Shown: positions 1-11,371 of the stretch, in pieces
How positions within the stretch are numbered: position 1 is the first letter of the stretch
Layout of the letters: each line of letters opens with the position of its first letter
NCBI GenBank assembly: GCA_019787685.1
Contig: JAHNUO010000006.1
Span: 744,001-808,000, forward strand
Length of the DNA: 64,000 bases
Direction: 5' to 3'
Origin: Chiua virens
Lineage: Eukaryota; Basidiomycota; Agaricomycetes; Boletales; Boletaceae
Notes under the pieces: generated by a model
Told to the model about the DNA's origin: nothing
The model's input: the letters and a program-made list of their open reading frames with translations, nothing else
The model's database searches: none
Position numbers and translations under genes: made by a program

Positions 1-1105
1 AAGTAGGTGGAATGACGGAGGCATTCCGCTTTAGCCGGAAAGCAGAGTTGCCGAGGAGTATGCGCAACTCGGATGTGCTCTTGAGGGGAGGAGCAGAGAT
101 CTGCAACAAAGTGTCGCTCGTGGACAAGCCGACGCTGTGGGGGATGAGGCTCGTGTCGTCTTCGACTTTGCCTTTGGCCTTCAGGGTGCCTCTCCTCCCC
201 TTCAGGGTACCCCTGCGGCTACCTATACCCTGGCTCTCCTCCCGCCAGATTTCCTTACCCACCTCGAACGCCGCACCCACCACCGCAGGGAGGGTGCTTC
301 CGCCTGGTGTGAGAAAGCCTTGGTCGATCCTCTGTCCGACGCGGTACCCTGAACCACCGGGCTGCGCGTAGATATCCAGCTCTACCATGGAGTCGCCCAT
401 CTCAGCGAGAAAGAGACCCTGCATGGAGGTTATGGAGCGGAGGGATGGGAGCCAGTTGGATGTGGCAATGTCAGAGGAATTGGCGTTCTGGTTGGCCGAA
501 TTCGCGGCGGCATCGGAGAAGTTGGTAGTTGTACCAGATCGATCGATGGGGTGTAAAATGAAAGAGGAAGTCGTAGAGGACGTAACAAGGGTTGAGGAGG
601 GGATTGTTGACAGATTCGGTGCAAACAAGGAAGATCTGAATCTGACTGCGGGATTGTCGCGCTGCGTTGTCGCTGATGTTGGCATTGGTTCGGACCACTC
701 ACTGAGCACGATCGATGATGATGTTGGCATGGGACAGGAACGAGAAGCACTGACTGCGAATATACGACGGTGTTCATTTGGAAGCAAACTGTTCAATGAC
801 CAGGAGGGGTATGTCCGTGACCATCTCGATCTAGTCCAAGGACATGGGCGGTGGTAGGTGGGTTCCCTGTAAAGAAAATCGTATGATTACATTCAGGACC
901 ACAGTCCTGTGTTTCACGGTCGGACATGTTGCATACCACGTCGTAGAGGCCTGGTATAACATGAGGCAAAGTTGGCGAAAAACAAAAAGCCATCCTGTGT
1001 AAGCAGTGCTCCAGTGGAGATCATTGTGAACATCGTGGCGAATGACACAAGGACGTATGACGTGTAGGAAAAGACAAAACCTTGTTCACGTTGTCGGATC
1101 AGCAT
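1..1105 (-). CDS. Uncharacterised protein, cut by the left window edge
   Basis: A reading frame on the minus strand stays open from about 866 to base 1 and leaves the window, so only the N-terminal part is present. It is rich in Ser, Thr, Ala and Asn, then becomes more ordered (…MGDSMVELDIYAQPGGSG…) and basic near the edge. A 3' splice site (TTTACAG) at 867-869 and a donor at 931-936 suggest a 70-nt intron. The exon upstream could start at the ATG at 1105 and encode a hydrophobic stretch like a membrane segment, but the frames do not join cleanly and the start is unsure. VTA1 begins 96 bp away on the other strand, so the two probably share a promoter. I do not recognise the family. A second copy of a GGGAGGGGTACC-like stretch near 200-240 makes a small tandem repeat (RRGTLKG / RRGTLKA in the protein). 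Confidence 0.45.
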
Positions 1106-1158
1106 GGCGGCTGCCTCGCGTCGTCCACGCGTCTGTCCCGCTTTCAGAGCGTCACTGA

Positions 1159-1166
1159 TATATAAA
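1159..1166 (+). promoter_or_regulatory. TATA-like box of VTA1
   Basis: TATATAAA lies 35 bp before the VTA1 start codon in the 95-bp gap between two divergent genes. Position and sequence fit a TATA element; no experimental support. Confidence 0.4.
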
Positions 1167-1200
1167 CATCCAAACTGACAAGCTTTGATCTCACAACAAA

Positions 1201-2816
1201 ATGTCTCTCGGTTTGCCACCAGTCTCGACAGGTCTCAAGTCTATCGCACCGTATCTTCAGCGCGCCGAGGAACTCGTCGATCGCGAGCCCGTCGTCGCGT
1301 ATTGGTGTATGTTCCATCTCACATCCTCCGACGTGGCTTATCTAGCGTCCAGGTGCCTACTATGCTGCGCAGTTGGGCGTATCTCTCAAGGCGCAGGACG
1401 CCAATTCTCGCAATCTTCTCCTGAACCTCATCGATGCCCTCGAACGACTCAAGAAGGAGGTCGGCCCAAATGACACCATCGACATTGAGCCAGCTAGTGC
1501 GGCCTACGTCGAAAACTTTGCACTAAGGGTATTCAAGATGGCAGACGACGAAGATAGAGCCGGAAAAGCTTCCAAGTATGTTCCCATTGTCCTCCCGTGA
1601 ACCAATATCTCATGCACCATGCCACAGGGCTACCGCAAAGAAATTCCTCGCAGCCGCCAACTTCTTTGAGGTCCTTCGCGTCTTTCCAACGAGCGACGTC
1701 TCGGAATCGGTACGTCCTCTTTCTGAACCCTCGATCACAGCCTACTAACCACTCCCACAGACAGAGGGCAAGCTGAAATACGCAAAATGGAAAGCAGCAG
1801 ATATTGCCAAAGCCTTCCGCCAAGGCAGACGCCCAACGCCCGGGCCCGCAGGGTCCGAGCTGGACCCAGACCTGACATCTTCTCTTCCTGCCTCTGATCA
1901 ATTTGGTCCGAAGTATCAACCCCCGACGCCACCAAAGCCCGTCCCGCGGGAGCCTTCTCCTCCCACTAAACCATCTTCTCGTTCCCCGAAGCGTCAATCT
2001 CCACCACCAAGTATCCCTACAGCAGACATCGCGCGTGCAAACCGCCTCCCGATTCAGCCAGGAGATGGCAAACACGACGATGAGGCCCTCAGCCCTGGGC
2101 GCTGGAGTACTACCGCCACGCCCGGCAGAACCCCAGGAGAGGGTATGATGGAAAGCACTGCTGGAAGCTACGACAGCCTGAATGGTAATTGGCATGAACA
2201 TCTGATCGACCCCATGTCGCGTGCTGCTGCGCAAGGTGGTAGCGGCAAGCTCAGGAGCGCCTGGGATAGCACTGAAATGGAAGGTGCTCCCGCTGACGCG
2301 GAACACGTCAGGGATGCTGCGCTCAATGTGGACAGAGGCCGCGGTAGGGTCCGGTTTTCTATCGACGCGCCGGACGAAACCTCGCTACCCGATCAAGCCT
2401 CGACGTCTCCATTTATCCTCGCCCAAGACCTGTCATCACCACCTCCTGTAGTTTCCGATCTTCCGCCGGGGTTCGTGCCCACCGCGACTTCACCATATGC
2501 CGCTGCTGCCGGGACAGCGGTGTTTGGTTCTCCGAACGCGGGTTTCGTCGTGCCGCCACCGCCAGTCCCTCACTCTGCACCAACCTTTTCCGTGTCCTTG
2601 CCTCCCGTCGTGCCAAGTGCACTATCTGCGCCGCCAGCTATGGAGGCACCTCCATTTCCACCACCACCCCCGCGTGATGTAGAGTTGACGCCAAAGCTTA
2701 TCTCAAAGGTACAGAAGCACTGCAAGCACGCCATTTCAGCGCTTGATTATGAAGACACCAAACACGCGATCAAGGAGTTGAAAGCTGCGCTGGAGACTTT
2801 GGGCGTGTCAGTATAA
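1201..2816 (+). CDS. VTA1: VTA1/LIP5 homolog, ESCRT-III/Vps4 regulator
   Basis: VTA1 activates the AAA ATPase Vps4 and so drives ESCRT-III disassembly in multivesicular-body sorting on endosomes. Four exons fit: 1201-1306, 1353-1575, 1628-1709 and 1761-2816. The N-terminal domain starts GLPPVSTGLKSIAPYLQRA and has the family's YWCAYYAAQLG stretch across intron 1, then a conserved ANFFEVLRVF helix. A long Pro/Ser-rich linker follows, and the last about 45 residues (LTPKLISKVQKHCKHAISAL…) are the C-terminal VTA1 dimerisation domain that binds Vps4. Splice sites keep the frame at every junction. The family assignment is firm because both ends of the protein match and the linker is known to be variable. 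The gene diverges from the left-edge gene and has a TATA-like box 35 bp upstream. Confidence 0.9.
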
Positions 2817-3045
2817 GCCATTATTAAGTCGGGCTGGCTCCCGTTATTGCATCTCAGTATTTATTTATCTCTCTAGAAATCTACGTGATGTATCTGCTAG
2901 CTGATTTATTGACGACACTTCATACCACCTGTGTATGGAACTTTATAGTACTACATGCAGTATAATTTTTTGATTATGATAATTTCTGGACGACTAACAG
3001 CGGACACCTAAGTGCATCGAGAGGCAAAAACGCCTGCATGTAACA

Positions 3046-4589
3046 TTACTGTCGTAGCGCCCCATGGAAGATAGATTGCGCAAGAGGCATATCAACTGGA
3101 CTTTCCACTTGTGGGGCCCCCGGTATAATCGTCGGCACCGTCGTCCGTGGCAAGATTGGGGCGATGACCGGCTCCATTGGGGAACCCGACCTCCCGAGGA
3201 CAGTGTAGGCGCCAGAATCGATATTGGTGGAACCGGAGGAGAGAGAGGTGCCGATGGCGGAGTGATCGGCATCCCAGTTTGAGATGGAGAGACGGACGGA
3301 GGCGGAGACGATGACTCTCCTAGGGTACACATGAAGCGGCGGAAGAGAAGATGCTCCTGAAGCATTAGATGGTAGAGACGAGATGGTTTCCCCGCGAGAC
3401 GGGGATGTGGCAAAGTCGAAGAGTGGGGGTGGGAGTGCATGGAATGTCTTGAGCGCCGTCGAGAGATCGTCGAGCTGTTGGGTCGGGTCGTCAGCATTAC
3501 TTCAAGTACCAATGACCGGACGAAGACACATACCTTGTCCATGATCCCACCAATAGCGGTCTTTCGCTGTGCAAACTGTTCCGCAAGCCTCGCAAACTCC
3601 TCGTCTCGCCTCCTCTTGCCATTCCCGAAAATATCATCCTCGTCATCCTCGTCCTCGCCGTCCGAGTGGTCGGTGGAGATCTCGGAAAAGGCGCCGCCCG
3701 GATGGCCACTCTCGGGTCCACGTTCCTCAGGTTCCTCATCGCCAACCGGCAAGGTCAGACCCCGTCTCGACCTTTCCTGGGTCCCGGACGACTACTCTCG
3801 GCCGTGCCTACACCCGCGTGCGCGCTCCCCGTGCCCCTCCCACCAACACCCTCCATCTCTGCATGCATCGCTGCAATCTCAGCCTGGAGTTCCAAAATCC
3901 GCTCGAGGCTCGTCCACAACTTGTGGTTGTCCGACGTCCCAAGCGCCTCGGGCTGCGTCGACGACGCCTCGCCCGGCGTACTCGTATTCATCGATGGCGA
4001 TATCGGCGAACGCTCCCCGAGCTTGGCACCCGAGAATGGGTCGTAGATGGTTAACGCGGGACCCGGACGTGCGCTCGACGTGGGCGGGGTCTGAGGGGGC
4101 AACGAGTCCGACACGGTGAGCGACGCGGAGGGTTGTGGCTCGCTCGTTGAAGGTAGCGGAGAGGTCGTCTGCACGAGATCGGCGGTCGTGGGTGGGACGG
4201 ATCTGCCAAACACTTGCGCGATGATAGCGTCCTGGGGCGTGAAAAGGGTGCCATCGCCCTTAGGTGATTTGGCTGCCGTGACGCTGGTCTGGCGGAACGT
4301 CTGCACTAGTGGTCGACGGTGCATCGGATGTTACCATCGTCGCCGCCTCCTTTTCTGCGCTGTGAATGAGGCTGGGAGTGGGTGCGTAGACATCGCGGTC
4401 GTTGATGTGACTGTGGATCTCGTCGAGCGGTACCTCTGACCCTGAGGTCAAACTGCCAGTTGTCTGCACAGGCCCAATCGTAGACTGGGCGAGCGACGAA
4501 GCGAGCGACTTGTCATTGTGCGAGGCTGATGGTGTTTGTGGGGGCTGAGAACGACGGCTCGACTTGCTACCAAACCACGAGTTCAACAT
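3046..4589 (-). CDS. Uncharacterised acidic, coiled-coil-containing protein
   Basis: The protein starts MLNSWFGSKSSRR at 4589 and can be followed through introns at 4289-4334 (46 nt), about 3777-3847 (least sure, donor GTTGGT) and 3475-3533 (59 nt, GTATGT...CAACAG) to a stop at 3046. It has a Ser/Thr/Pro-rich N-terminal half, a segment LFTPQDAIIAQVFG, a short helical stretch (ILELQAEIAAMHAEMEG) that could form a coiled coil, a strongly acidic run (DHSDGEDEDDEDD) followed by a basic KRRR motif, and a helix LARLAEQFAQRK-type. No enzyme motif is visible. The domain order suggests a fungal-specific scaffold or regulatory protein; I do not recognise a family. Downstream, tail to tail with VTA1, the gap 2817-3045 holds only 3' ends. 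Confidence 0.6.
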
Positions 4590-4784
4590 AGAGTCACTAT
4601 AGTACTAGGAAGAGACACCTTTGGTCAATTAACCCCTATTTACTCTATCCCCAGCGCACCAAACCTCCCAAAATTCCTTTCACGAACAGCACGTTTCTCG
4701 TCCTCAATCAAGTCCTCTGAATCCTCGTTCTCTGATAAACCAGATGCAATCTTGAGTCCAGCCAAGTTGATGTTTTCTTCTCCG

Positions 4785-7138
4785 TCAGGACACCTCTTCT
4801 TCAGACACACTGTCCTCTTCCTCGCTGTCTTCGTCCTCTTCCCTTTCTGAGTCGATCTCAAGTTCGTCCCATACATGCTGTTGTGCTCCGCCCTTGAGCC
4901 AAATACCATCGTCACTCGAAACCATAGTACCGGGAGGCCAGAATCCCCATGGAATCTTTCCTTCCTGTGACTAACCTCAATACTATGCAAATACGCATTA
5001 AATGGTCAACAAGGTCCAACTGTTGGTAGAAGATACCTACTTGCGTTCCCGGCTCGATGTATATCCGGTCTCCCAGCCTTGGCAGTGACCCATCCTTTCT
5101 TTAAGGCGTATGCAGTCATGATATCGTTTGCTGTCCATCTTGGCGCTTTCGACTCAACCTTGGTTGATTCGAGGGGTCGTTGCCCTTGTCTCCAAGTCCG
5201 CTTATCTTCAATCTCCGTGGTTGCATTGATGGGGGCGGGATAAGAGGCAGATTTTACCTTTGGCGTGGATTTTCTCGGCCGAGAGATTGAGCCGGGGTCA
5301 GCTGTGGCATCGGATGCAGACGTCAGTGATGGGTGTGTGAGTTCCAAAATATGTTCCAGGGGAAGAAGTCGAGCAAGCTGGTGGACGCAAAAGGGAACCG
5401 CAGAGACCCGAGAGATAGGGAGGACGCCCGAAAGGACCTGTTCTCAGGAATGCACATGGTGTGATTGGAAATGAAGAGAAGTATACATACTTGGATATCC
5501 ATTGGTACGAATGATGGCATAACTAGTCCCGGGCAATCAACAAGGCGGACATCGGAAGTCCAAAAGAGGGTTTGAAAATGCTTTCGTCTGAGGGTGGTAT
5601 GATCGGGCGTGGGTGTAAATATTAATGACAAAAGAGGGCGACCACAAACCTTGCCGGGGGTTCGTGACGCACGTACTCGCGTCGTCCCAAAGATTCCATT
5701 CAACAGAGATGATTTCCCCACATTTGGTTGACCTATTAAAACGCAACCCCAGTGAGGCGTTATCAATGAGTGAGGGGTGACGTGTACCGATAACTCCAAC
5801 AGTTAGAAACTCGGGCTCTTTCCATTCATAGATATCGCCTGCTTGTTCCTCATCGGTGTCTGAGACCGTGACGTCGTCTCCTCCGTCAGTCACCATTCCT
5901 TCTGTTCCATGTTGAACATCAATCTTGTCCCTTCGGCACTGCAGCGCCACCGATAACCTTCCCAACGAGTTTTCCTTTCGCTTTGAGGACGCCATCCCAA
6001 TCGATGACCCTCTTGACTTTGGGTTTCCATTGTTCAACCCTTTGTAGTCGTTCTTCCTCGCTTTCCCCAGCACGTGGAGTGGTCACCCAGCGAGGAGGCT
6101 GGAGTAGCTGCTCATGTACATCCTTGATGGTATGGACCTAGTTTTTCCCTGAAAGTACCAGGAAGATGTGGTTCGTAACGAGCACGTCCTTGCTCGCCTG
6201 TGAGAGATGCATATGACTCGACTGGGACGACCGAGACCCCAGGATAATTGGAGCTAAGAAAGGACATCCAGGCCGCAGTGCGTGCGGGACCTGATATGTC
6301 CACCTTGGTCAGGACGAGAATAGTGCGTGGAGTGTTGAATTTGGAAGATTGTTTGTTGCGCGGACCGGGGTCACCTTGCGTAGATAAAGAGGTAGGTATA
6401 TCGAGGTGTGCGAGGAGTGAGGGAGGGAGATGGAGGGGCGGGCAACGGGAATCGAGCAACACGAGAAGGATTTGGGATATCTCCATTACACGCCAGCTGT
6501 TTCACGTCCGGAATCCGGGAAGGTATCTCAGTCTGGGGGAGATGGGCGAAGGGGAACGGCTTACAATTGTCTCCAAACCTCGATGTTTCTTTCAAAGTGG
6601 GTGGGCGGATGGGGCATTAGGCTGGGTCTCGGAATCCCCGACCCGATCGCCCGCAGGATCTGCATAATCGATTGCTGACGGAGCATTGAGTGCGCGTTGC
6701 CATTGCTCGACGATCGCATCCTGCTGGGCAAGCCAGGTGCGAAAGTAGGCCTGTTCGTTTGCATCGAGCTCGTCCTTGGACATCTGATACCTCCATTTCG
6801 GTCTCCTTGGCAGGGTGAGTGGGGTGAGCTGGGACTTTGGTGGAGTGGGCGTTATCCATTCCGGTCTGAGCACAACCACGTCGCCTGGGATGGGTCTCCT
6901 AAGGGCGATAGAGCCAGCTAATGCTCGTGTGTCATCAAGAAAGCCTTTGTCAAGCTTGACAAATTGACTCTGGAGGTTACGAGAGCTCTTCAGTTGCCTG
7001 ATCTGCTGCACGTGGCGTCTGGCGGCCTCGTCTGTTGCGCGATCTGGGGTGATCTGACTGTGGTGGGGCGTCGCCACGTTTGACTGCGCGTTTGAGTTTG
7101 AGCTGTGTTTTACGTTGCTTTCCCGAGAGGGGTGGCAT
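4785..7138 (-). CDS. GNL1/HSR1-type circularly permuted GTPase (apparent frameshift)
   Basis: This family of nucleolar or cytoplasmic GTPases (YlqF/YawG) has its G motifs in the order G4-G5-G1-G2-G3, and that is what is seen. After an N-terminal basic stretch (KQRKTQLKLKRAVKRGD) and FERNIEVWRQ come G4 (LTKVDISGPAR), G5-like VVPVESYA, then G1 (GQPNVGKSS), G2-like RTPGK and G3 (DCPGL), followed by KIPWGFWPPGT and an acidic Glu-rich tail ending in a stop at 4785. About eight exons are needed. The start at 7138 gives the conserved basic N-terminus. Two places need comment: near 7060 the frame changes by either a 46-nt intron or one extra base, and at 6136-6142 the conserved FREKLV motif is split by one extra base with no usable intron. 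GNL1 likely acts in ribosome assembly, by homology. Confidence 0.85.
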
Positions 7139-7235
7139 ATGAGTGAGTCGAGGTGGAAATCCCGGTGATCGGACGGAAATTAGATGTAGTTAAATATCGA
7201 CGGAACTCGCTATACTTTTAAAAAAACCCACTCGA

Positions 7236-8565
7236 ATGTCCTCCAAAAAGTCTGTTGTCATCGTCGGTGCTGGCTACGCCGGAATAGCACTCGCCACTGC
7301 TCTCTCCGCCAAACTCAACGCGTCCGAGTACCACATTGTCCTCATAAACCCCCTTCCGTTTGCTGTCCCTCTCCCTGCCTCTCTCCGTCTCGTCGTCAGC
7401 GAAGCTGCCAAGCTCGAGGAGACCGCACTTGTCCCTCTCGACAGGGTCTTCAAGAAGGCCAACGGCGAGACCAGGGTCGGTGTCGTCGCGTCCATCGTGC
7501 CCAACGACGCCAATTCTGGCGGGCATGTCGTACTCGAGAGCGGCGACCACATTCCATATGAGATCCTCGTCATTGCCTCGGGGTCCAAATGGAAAGGTCC
7601 GACGAAACTTTCCTCTTCGCGAAAGCGAGGTTTCGCCTCATATTCACGCCTGGCGCAGCAAGTTTGCACAGGCTAAGCACGTCGTCATCGTAGGTGGCGG
7701 TGCGGTCGGCATCGGCAAGTTGACCACGTTCCCTTTTGTTCCCTCGCTCACTGTTTCCCATAGAATTGGCTGGTGAACTCAAGGACGAATACTCTGTACG
7801 CCCAACTTCCTCGTTCTCACACTCGTCTTCTAACACGTGTCACAGGACAAGAAGGTAACCATTGTTCAGGGCGGCGACCAACTTCTAAACAGTACCTACC
7901 CGGCCTCGTTACGCCGAGGTCTCGCATCTCGTCTCCTCGCCCGTGGCGTCGAATTACTCTTCAATGAATATGTTGATTCTTTTCCCGAGGAAGGCAGTGT
8001 TGGCCTTGTCACTCGCAAAGGGACACAGATCCCTGACGCTGATCTCGTGGTACGCATCCGACGTCACTGCTTTGCGAATGGTTGAGCCTTACATCAACAC
8101 AGATTTCAGCTCGTGGCCCTTCTCCTAACACAGCGTTCGTTGGGTCCCTAGGGTCATCAACCCTCTCAGAAGGCTGGGTTCATCAAAGTTAAACCCACCC
8201 TGCAGCTAGTGGATTACCCTCGCATTTTTGCCGTAGGCGACGTCATCGAGTGGCGTGAGCAGAAACAGGCGGCCAAGGTCGCATCCCACGCTGGGGTCGT
8301 CGTCCAAAACATACTCAAGGTGCTCGACGGCAAGAGTGACGGGTTGGCAAATTACGGTGGGAGTCCCGAGATGATCGTCATCACAAATGGCAGGGTGAGC
8401 GGATATTACTGGCCACTTTTAGACTGTCGCTCACACTGACTGCAGAACGGTGGGATGTGTTACTTCCCGTTCTTCGGCGGATTCACGTTGGGAGACTTTT
8501 GGACAAGGTTATTGAAATCACGAGGCTTGATGCTTGGCATGTTTCGGTCGAATTTGGGGTATTAG
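7236..8565 (+). CDS. AIF/AMID-like FAD-dependent NAD(P)H oxidoreductase (two apparent frameshifts)
   Basis: The N-terminus has an FAD-binding Rossmann motif (VVIVGAGYAGIALA, residues about 7-20), and a second dinucleotide motif for NAD(P)H follows (VVIVGGGAVGIELAGE, across the first intron). Near the C-terminus are the FAD-ribityl motif RIFAVGDVIEW and the family's end GGMCYFPFFGGFTLGDF. This matches AMID/FSP1-type (AIFM2) flavoproteins that oxidise NAD(P)H and reduce quinones. Introns: 7715-7763 (GC-AG donor GCAAGT), 7796-7845, about 8049-8105, 8395-8445. The conserved segment between SGSKWKGP and FPLRES is interrupted by one extra base near 7607, and SLGSSTLSE to AGFIKVKPTL by another near 8170. 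The gene diverges from GNL1 with 97 bp between starts. Confidence 0.8.
7715..7763 (+). other. GC-AG intron
   Basis: The donor is G|GCAAGT, the best known GC-type 5' splice site, and the acceptor is CCCATAG. Removing 49 nt joins GGGAVGI to ELAGE, the conserved NAD(P)H-binding motif, exactly in frame. No GT donor nearby gives that junction. Confidence 0.8.
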
Positions 8566-8618
8566 CGATGTGATTGTTTCATGGTAGTCAATTGTATCTT
8601 GTTCGCGACCAGGAACGA

Positions 8619-8624
8619 TATAAA
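8619..8624 (+). promoter_or_regulatory. TATA box of the methyltransferase gene
   Basis: TATAAA lies 38 bp before the proposed start codon at 8662, in the 96-bp gap after the oxidoreductase stop. Confidence 0.4.
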
Positions 8625-8661
8625 TCAGCAATGATCTAAGACGACTCCGATATCGCTGACG

Positions 8662-11048
8662 TTGAGCACGTCGCCTTTCCACGCCCCATCACCATCACTC
8701 ACCGCTTCGACAGCGCATCCCACGCCGCGTTCGCCATCTCTTCATTTCCCATTCGCGGGTCTTCCTTTAATGAGTGTCGCTTTTCTTGCCTCTCCGCCAC
8801 TCTCCGCCATGCCCCTCCCCGGTGCCACACGTCCACTTGACTCCATATCCTCCGGTCGGCGTGTCCCTCACAAGAACAAAGACTTCTTGAACAAGAATGG
8901 TCATAGACACCATTCTTACGAACCAGAGAAGGCCCCGTATCCGCTCAGTTATGATAGGCAGGTTCTCGAGCTGTGAGTCACGCCGTCGCATGCGCTCCGA
9001 GCACTCCGCTCAACATGTCATCTGCGCTCTATTATCATACTTCAGCGAGAGCATAGATCTCAGTTTCCTCTTGCACGTAGTAAAATCCGTGTCGTTTGGT
9101 ACATTCCCGGATGGCCAACCGCTACGGTCACTTGATCTGGGCTGTGGTGTATGTCTTCGCTTTCTACATCTCCTATCTTTTCCTCACATCTGACCGTACG
9201 TCGTTGAGCGCTGATGTTTCTGTCCTTTCTCTAGAGCGGGATGTGGATTCTCGAGGCTGCAAAAGAATGGACAGACTGCCACTTTGTATGTATGATTTGT
9301 GGACGAACGCCTCGCGTGCTTCTTCATGTGCTATCTTTAGGTTGGATTCGACCTTGTCGACGTGCAAGTACCTCTGTCATTATTGGAACCACAGATCGCC
9401 AGTCGCGTCACTTGGGTCCATGGTAACTTGTGAGTTTATCTCGAGGCGAACGCGGAAGCAGTCGGAGGTTACTTATATGACACTATTTTAGCCTAACGAC
9501 GAAATTGCCCTTCGATGACGACGAATTTGATCATGTTCGCATGCAAAGTCTGGGTAAGGGCATACCCGAGAACAAGGTGAGGATTCTTATCACGAGGTCA
9601 CGCCCTCGATTCGCAGGGTTGCGGAACGCCGGCTAATTGGCGTTTTCTTTTCGCTTACTCGCTATCCGCAGTGGGGAGTATTACTCGAAGTGGGTGGCGC
9701 CGTGCTATCCTGTGGATCGCAGGTGCTGATGTGTTATCCCGAACAATAGGAGATCAACCGAGTTTTGAGTCCAGGGGGTGTCGTAGAGGTGATTGAGCAT
9801 GGTATGTCAACTCCTCGTCCCTGACAATGTTTCACATCATTCTCCATCAGATATCATATTTCCTACTCTTCCAAGCTGGTTCACAGCGCCACTTCGTGCA
9901 CGCAATAAGCGTTCGGACTCGATCCACCGTCCCAATGGTATGCATACTCGGGAAGCAACACCACCCCCCTCGTCGGCTGACCCGACACCATTACCTCACG
10001 ACCACGTACTTCTTGAAAGTTTGTATTATGGTGTATTTGAGAACCGCTTTATCAATTTACGACCTACCGGTGGGTATTTGCCATTTACTATAACAACCAG
10101 TGTTCATCAGAAGCCAGCTATCCTCCCTATTCATTTTACGTCCAATTTTCGACATGTGATTTCTGGGCCCATCGTGCATTTCCGTATGCCTGCAATACCA
10201 CCCCTACCACAGCTCCCGCAGCCTCTACCGGCCAACGCGTTACTAATGAGCGGGGATGGAGATAAATCCGAGGGAGGAAGCCAGTCGCCAGGTTCATCTG
10301 AAATGCCGACTCTGCGACCTAGCACGGTGTCCTTTTCCTCAGCAGATTCAAGACGAACGAGCCAGTCCACGTCAACAGAGAAATCATCTCTGTTTGATCG
10401 GAGCTATTCACTCTCGGACGCGAACACGCAGACGAGTCATTCTGGTGATCCTCCGTCACCGAGCTCCCCAAAGACAACACAGACCACCAAGTTGCCATTC
10501 CATGTCATCGACTGGTCATCTGCTGAAAACACCATGGGGAGTGCGCATGGCTCGCGTGTCCTGATTCCACTGGAGGAGGTTGACCAACTGAACGAGAGCT
10601 CTCTTGCGATGCAACTCTACTGGAGTTACCAGAACGTGCTCGCTTGTCAGGAACCGATGTGGGAAGAGCTCATGGACAGAATGAGGAATCGACCTAATGA
10701 GCTGCGGGAGTTTGGATGGGAAAATGATCTTGAATTGACTGAGTTGGAGAGTAGGGCGAAGTTTGAGGTATTGGTTGAGCGGTACAAACGGTAAGTACGG
10801 GATTCCGAATATCATGTATGATATTGAGGGAACAACGCAGGGACATGCAAGCACGAATATCGCTGTGGTGCTCGTTGGCCGAATTGGGATGGCCAGTACC
10901 TCCGCGGGAACCACTGTCCAAGGCAGAACTTGTGGAGGAGGAACGGTTACATCATGCCATGCTCGAGGCAAGACAATCTGCAAGCGAAGATGACCTGCAA
11001 ACGTACTGCCGTTCTGTCCGCGCCTTCGTGGGCTCGAAAAGCTCTTGA
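8662..11048 (+). CDS. Class I SAM-dependent methyltransferase
   Basis: Exons by splice consensus: 8662-8972, 9046-9148, 9235-9285, 9341-9429, 9492-9576, 9672-9689, 9750-9801, 9851-10790, 10841-11048. A proline/serine-rich N-terminus leads to SYDRQ, then the SAM-binding motif I SLDLGCGSGMWILEAAKEW, the acidic motif II end VGFDLVDVQ, WVHGNF, FDDDEFDHVRMQS (motif III/IV) and RVLSPGGVVEVIEHD (post-motif I strand). This is the layout of a fungal family of long SAM methyltransferases whose substrates are mostly unknown. The C-terminal half has a Ser/Thr-rich insertion and a helical tail. Exon 9672-9689 is only 18 nt. A very short putative intron at 9368-9394 was rejected because reading through it gives a sensible in-frame protein. 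Confidence 0.85.
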
Positions 11049-11371
11049 CCACATTCGATGTTTCTCCGACACCACCATTTTGTACGACCCATTGCGAGTC
11101 CTCGTTCTGCTGGACAAAATACCTTGACGACATGATACCTCTACTTCCCTCTGTTTGATGTTTTCTGAATTGTAGCGATGCATTTATCTTTATTGTATTC
11201 TCCATCTGCTCTTGACCTGCTTGACTTACTGTCGAATAGAGTAAAACACCTGTCGAATGCACATTATTGAATCTACTAGGCATTGGCATGGGATAGGGGT
11301 AATACTTACAAACTGAGTTCACGTAGCAGCTTCCCGGTGGAGGCCGAAGTGTGGCTGATACATTTTTCGCG
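11049..11371. other. Intergenic region
   Basis: This 323-bp gap between two co-directional genes would hold the methyltransferase 3' UTR and the WDR75 promoter. No ORF of interest, repeat or clear TATA box is seen. Confidence 0.5.

Noticed and set aside
1533..2306. A 257-residue open frame on the minus strand
   Set aside because: It lies antisense to well-supported VTA1 coding sequence and has no family motif.
9368..9394. A 27-nt GT-AG intron in the methyltransferase gene
   Set aside because: Too short for normal splicing, and reading through gives the expected in-frame VPLSLLEPQ segment.
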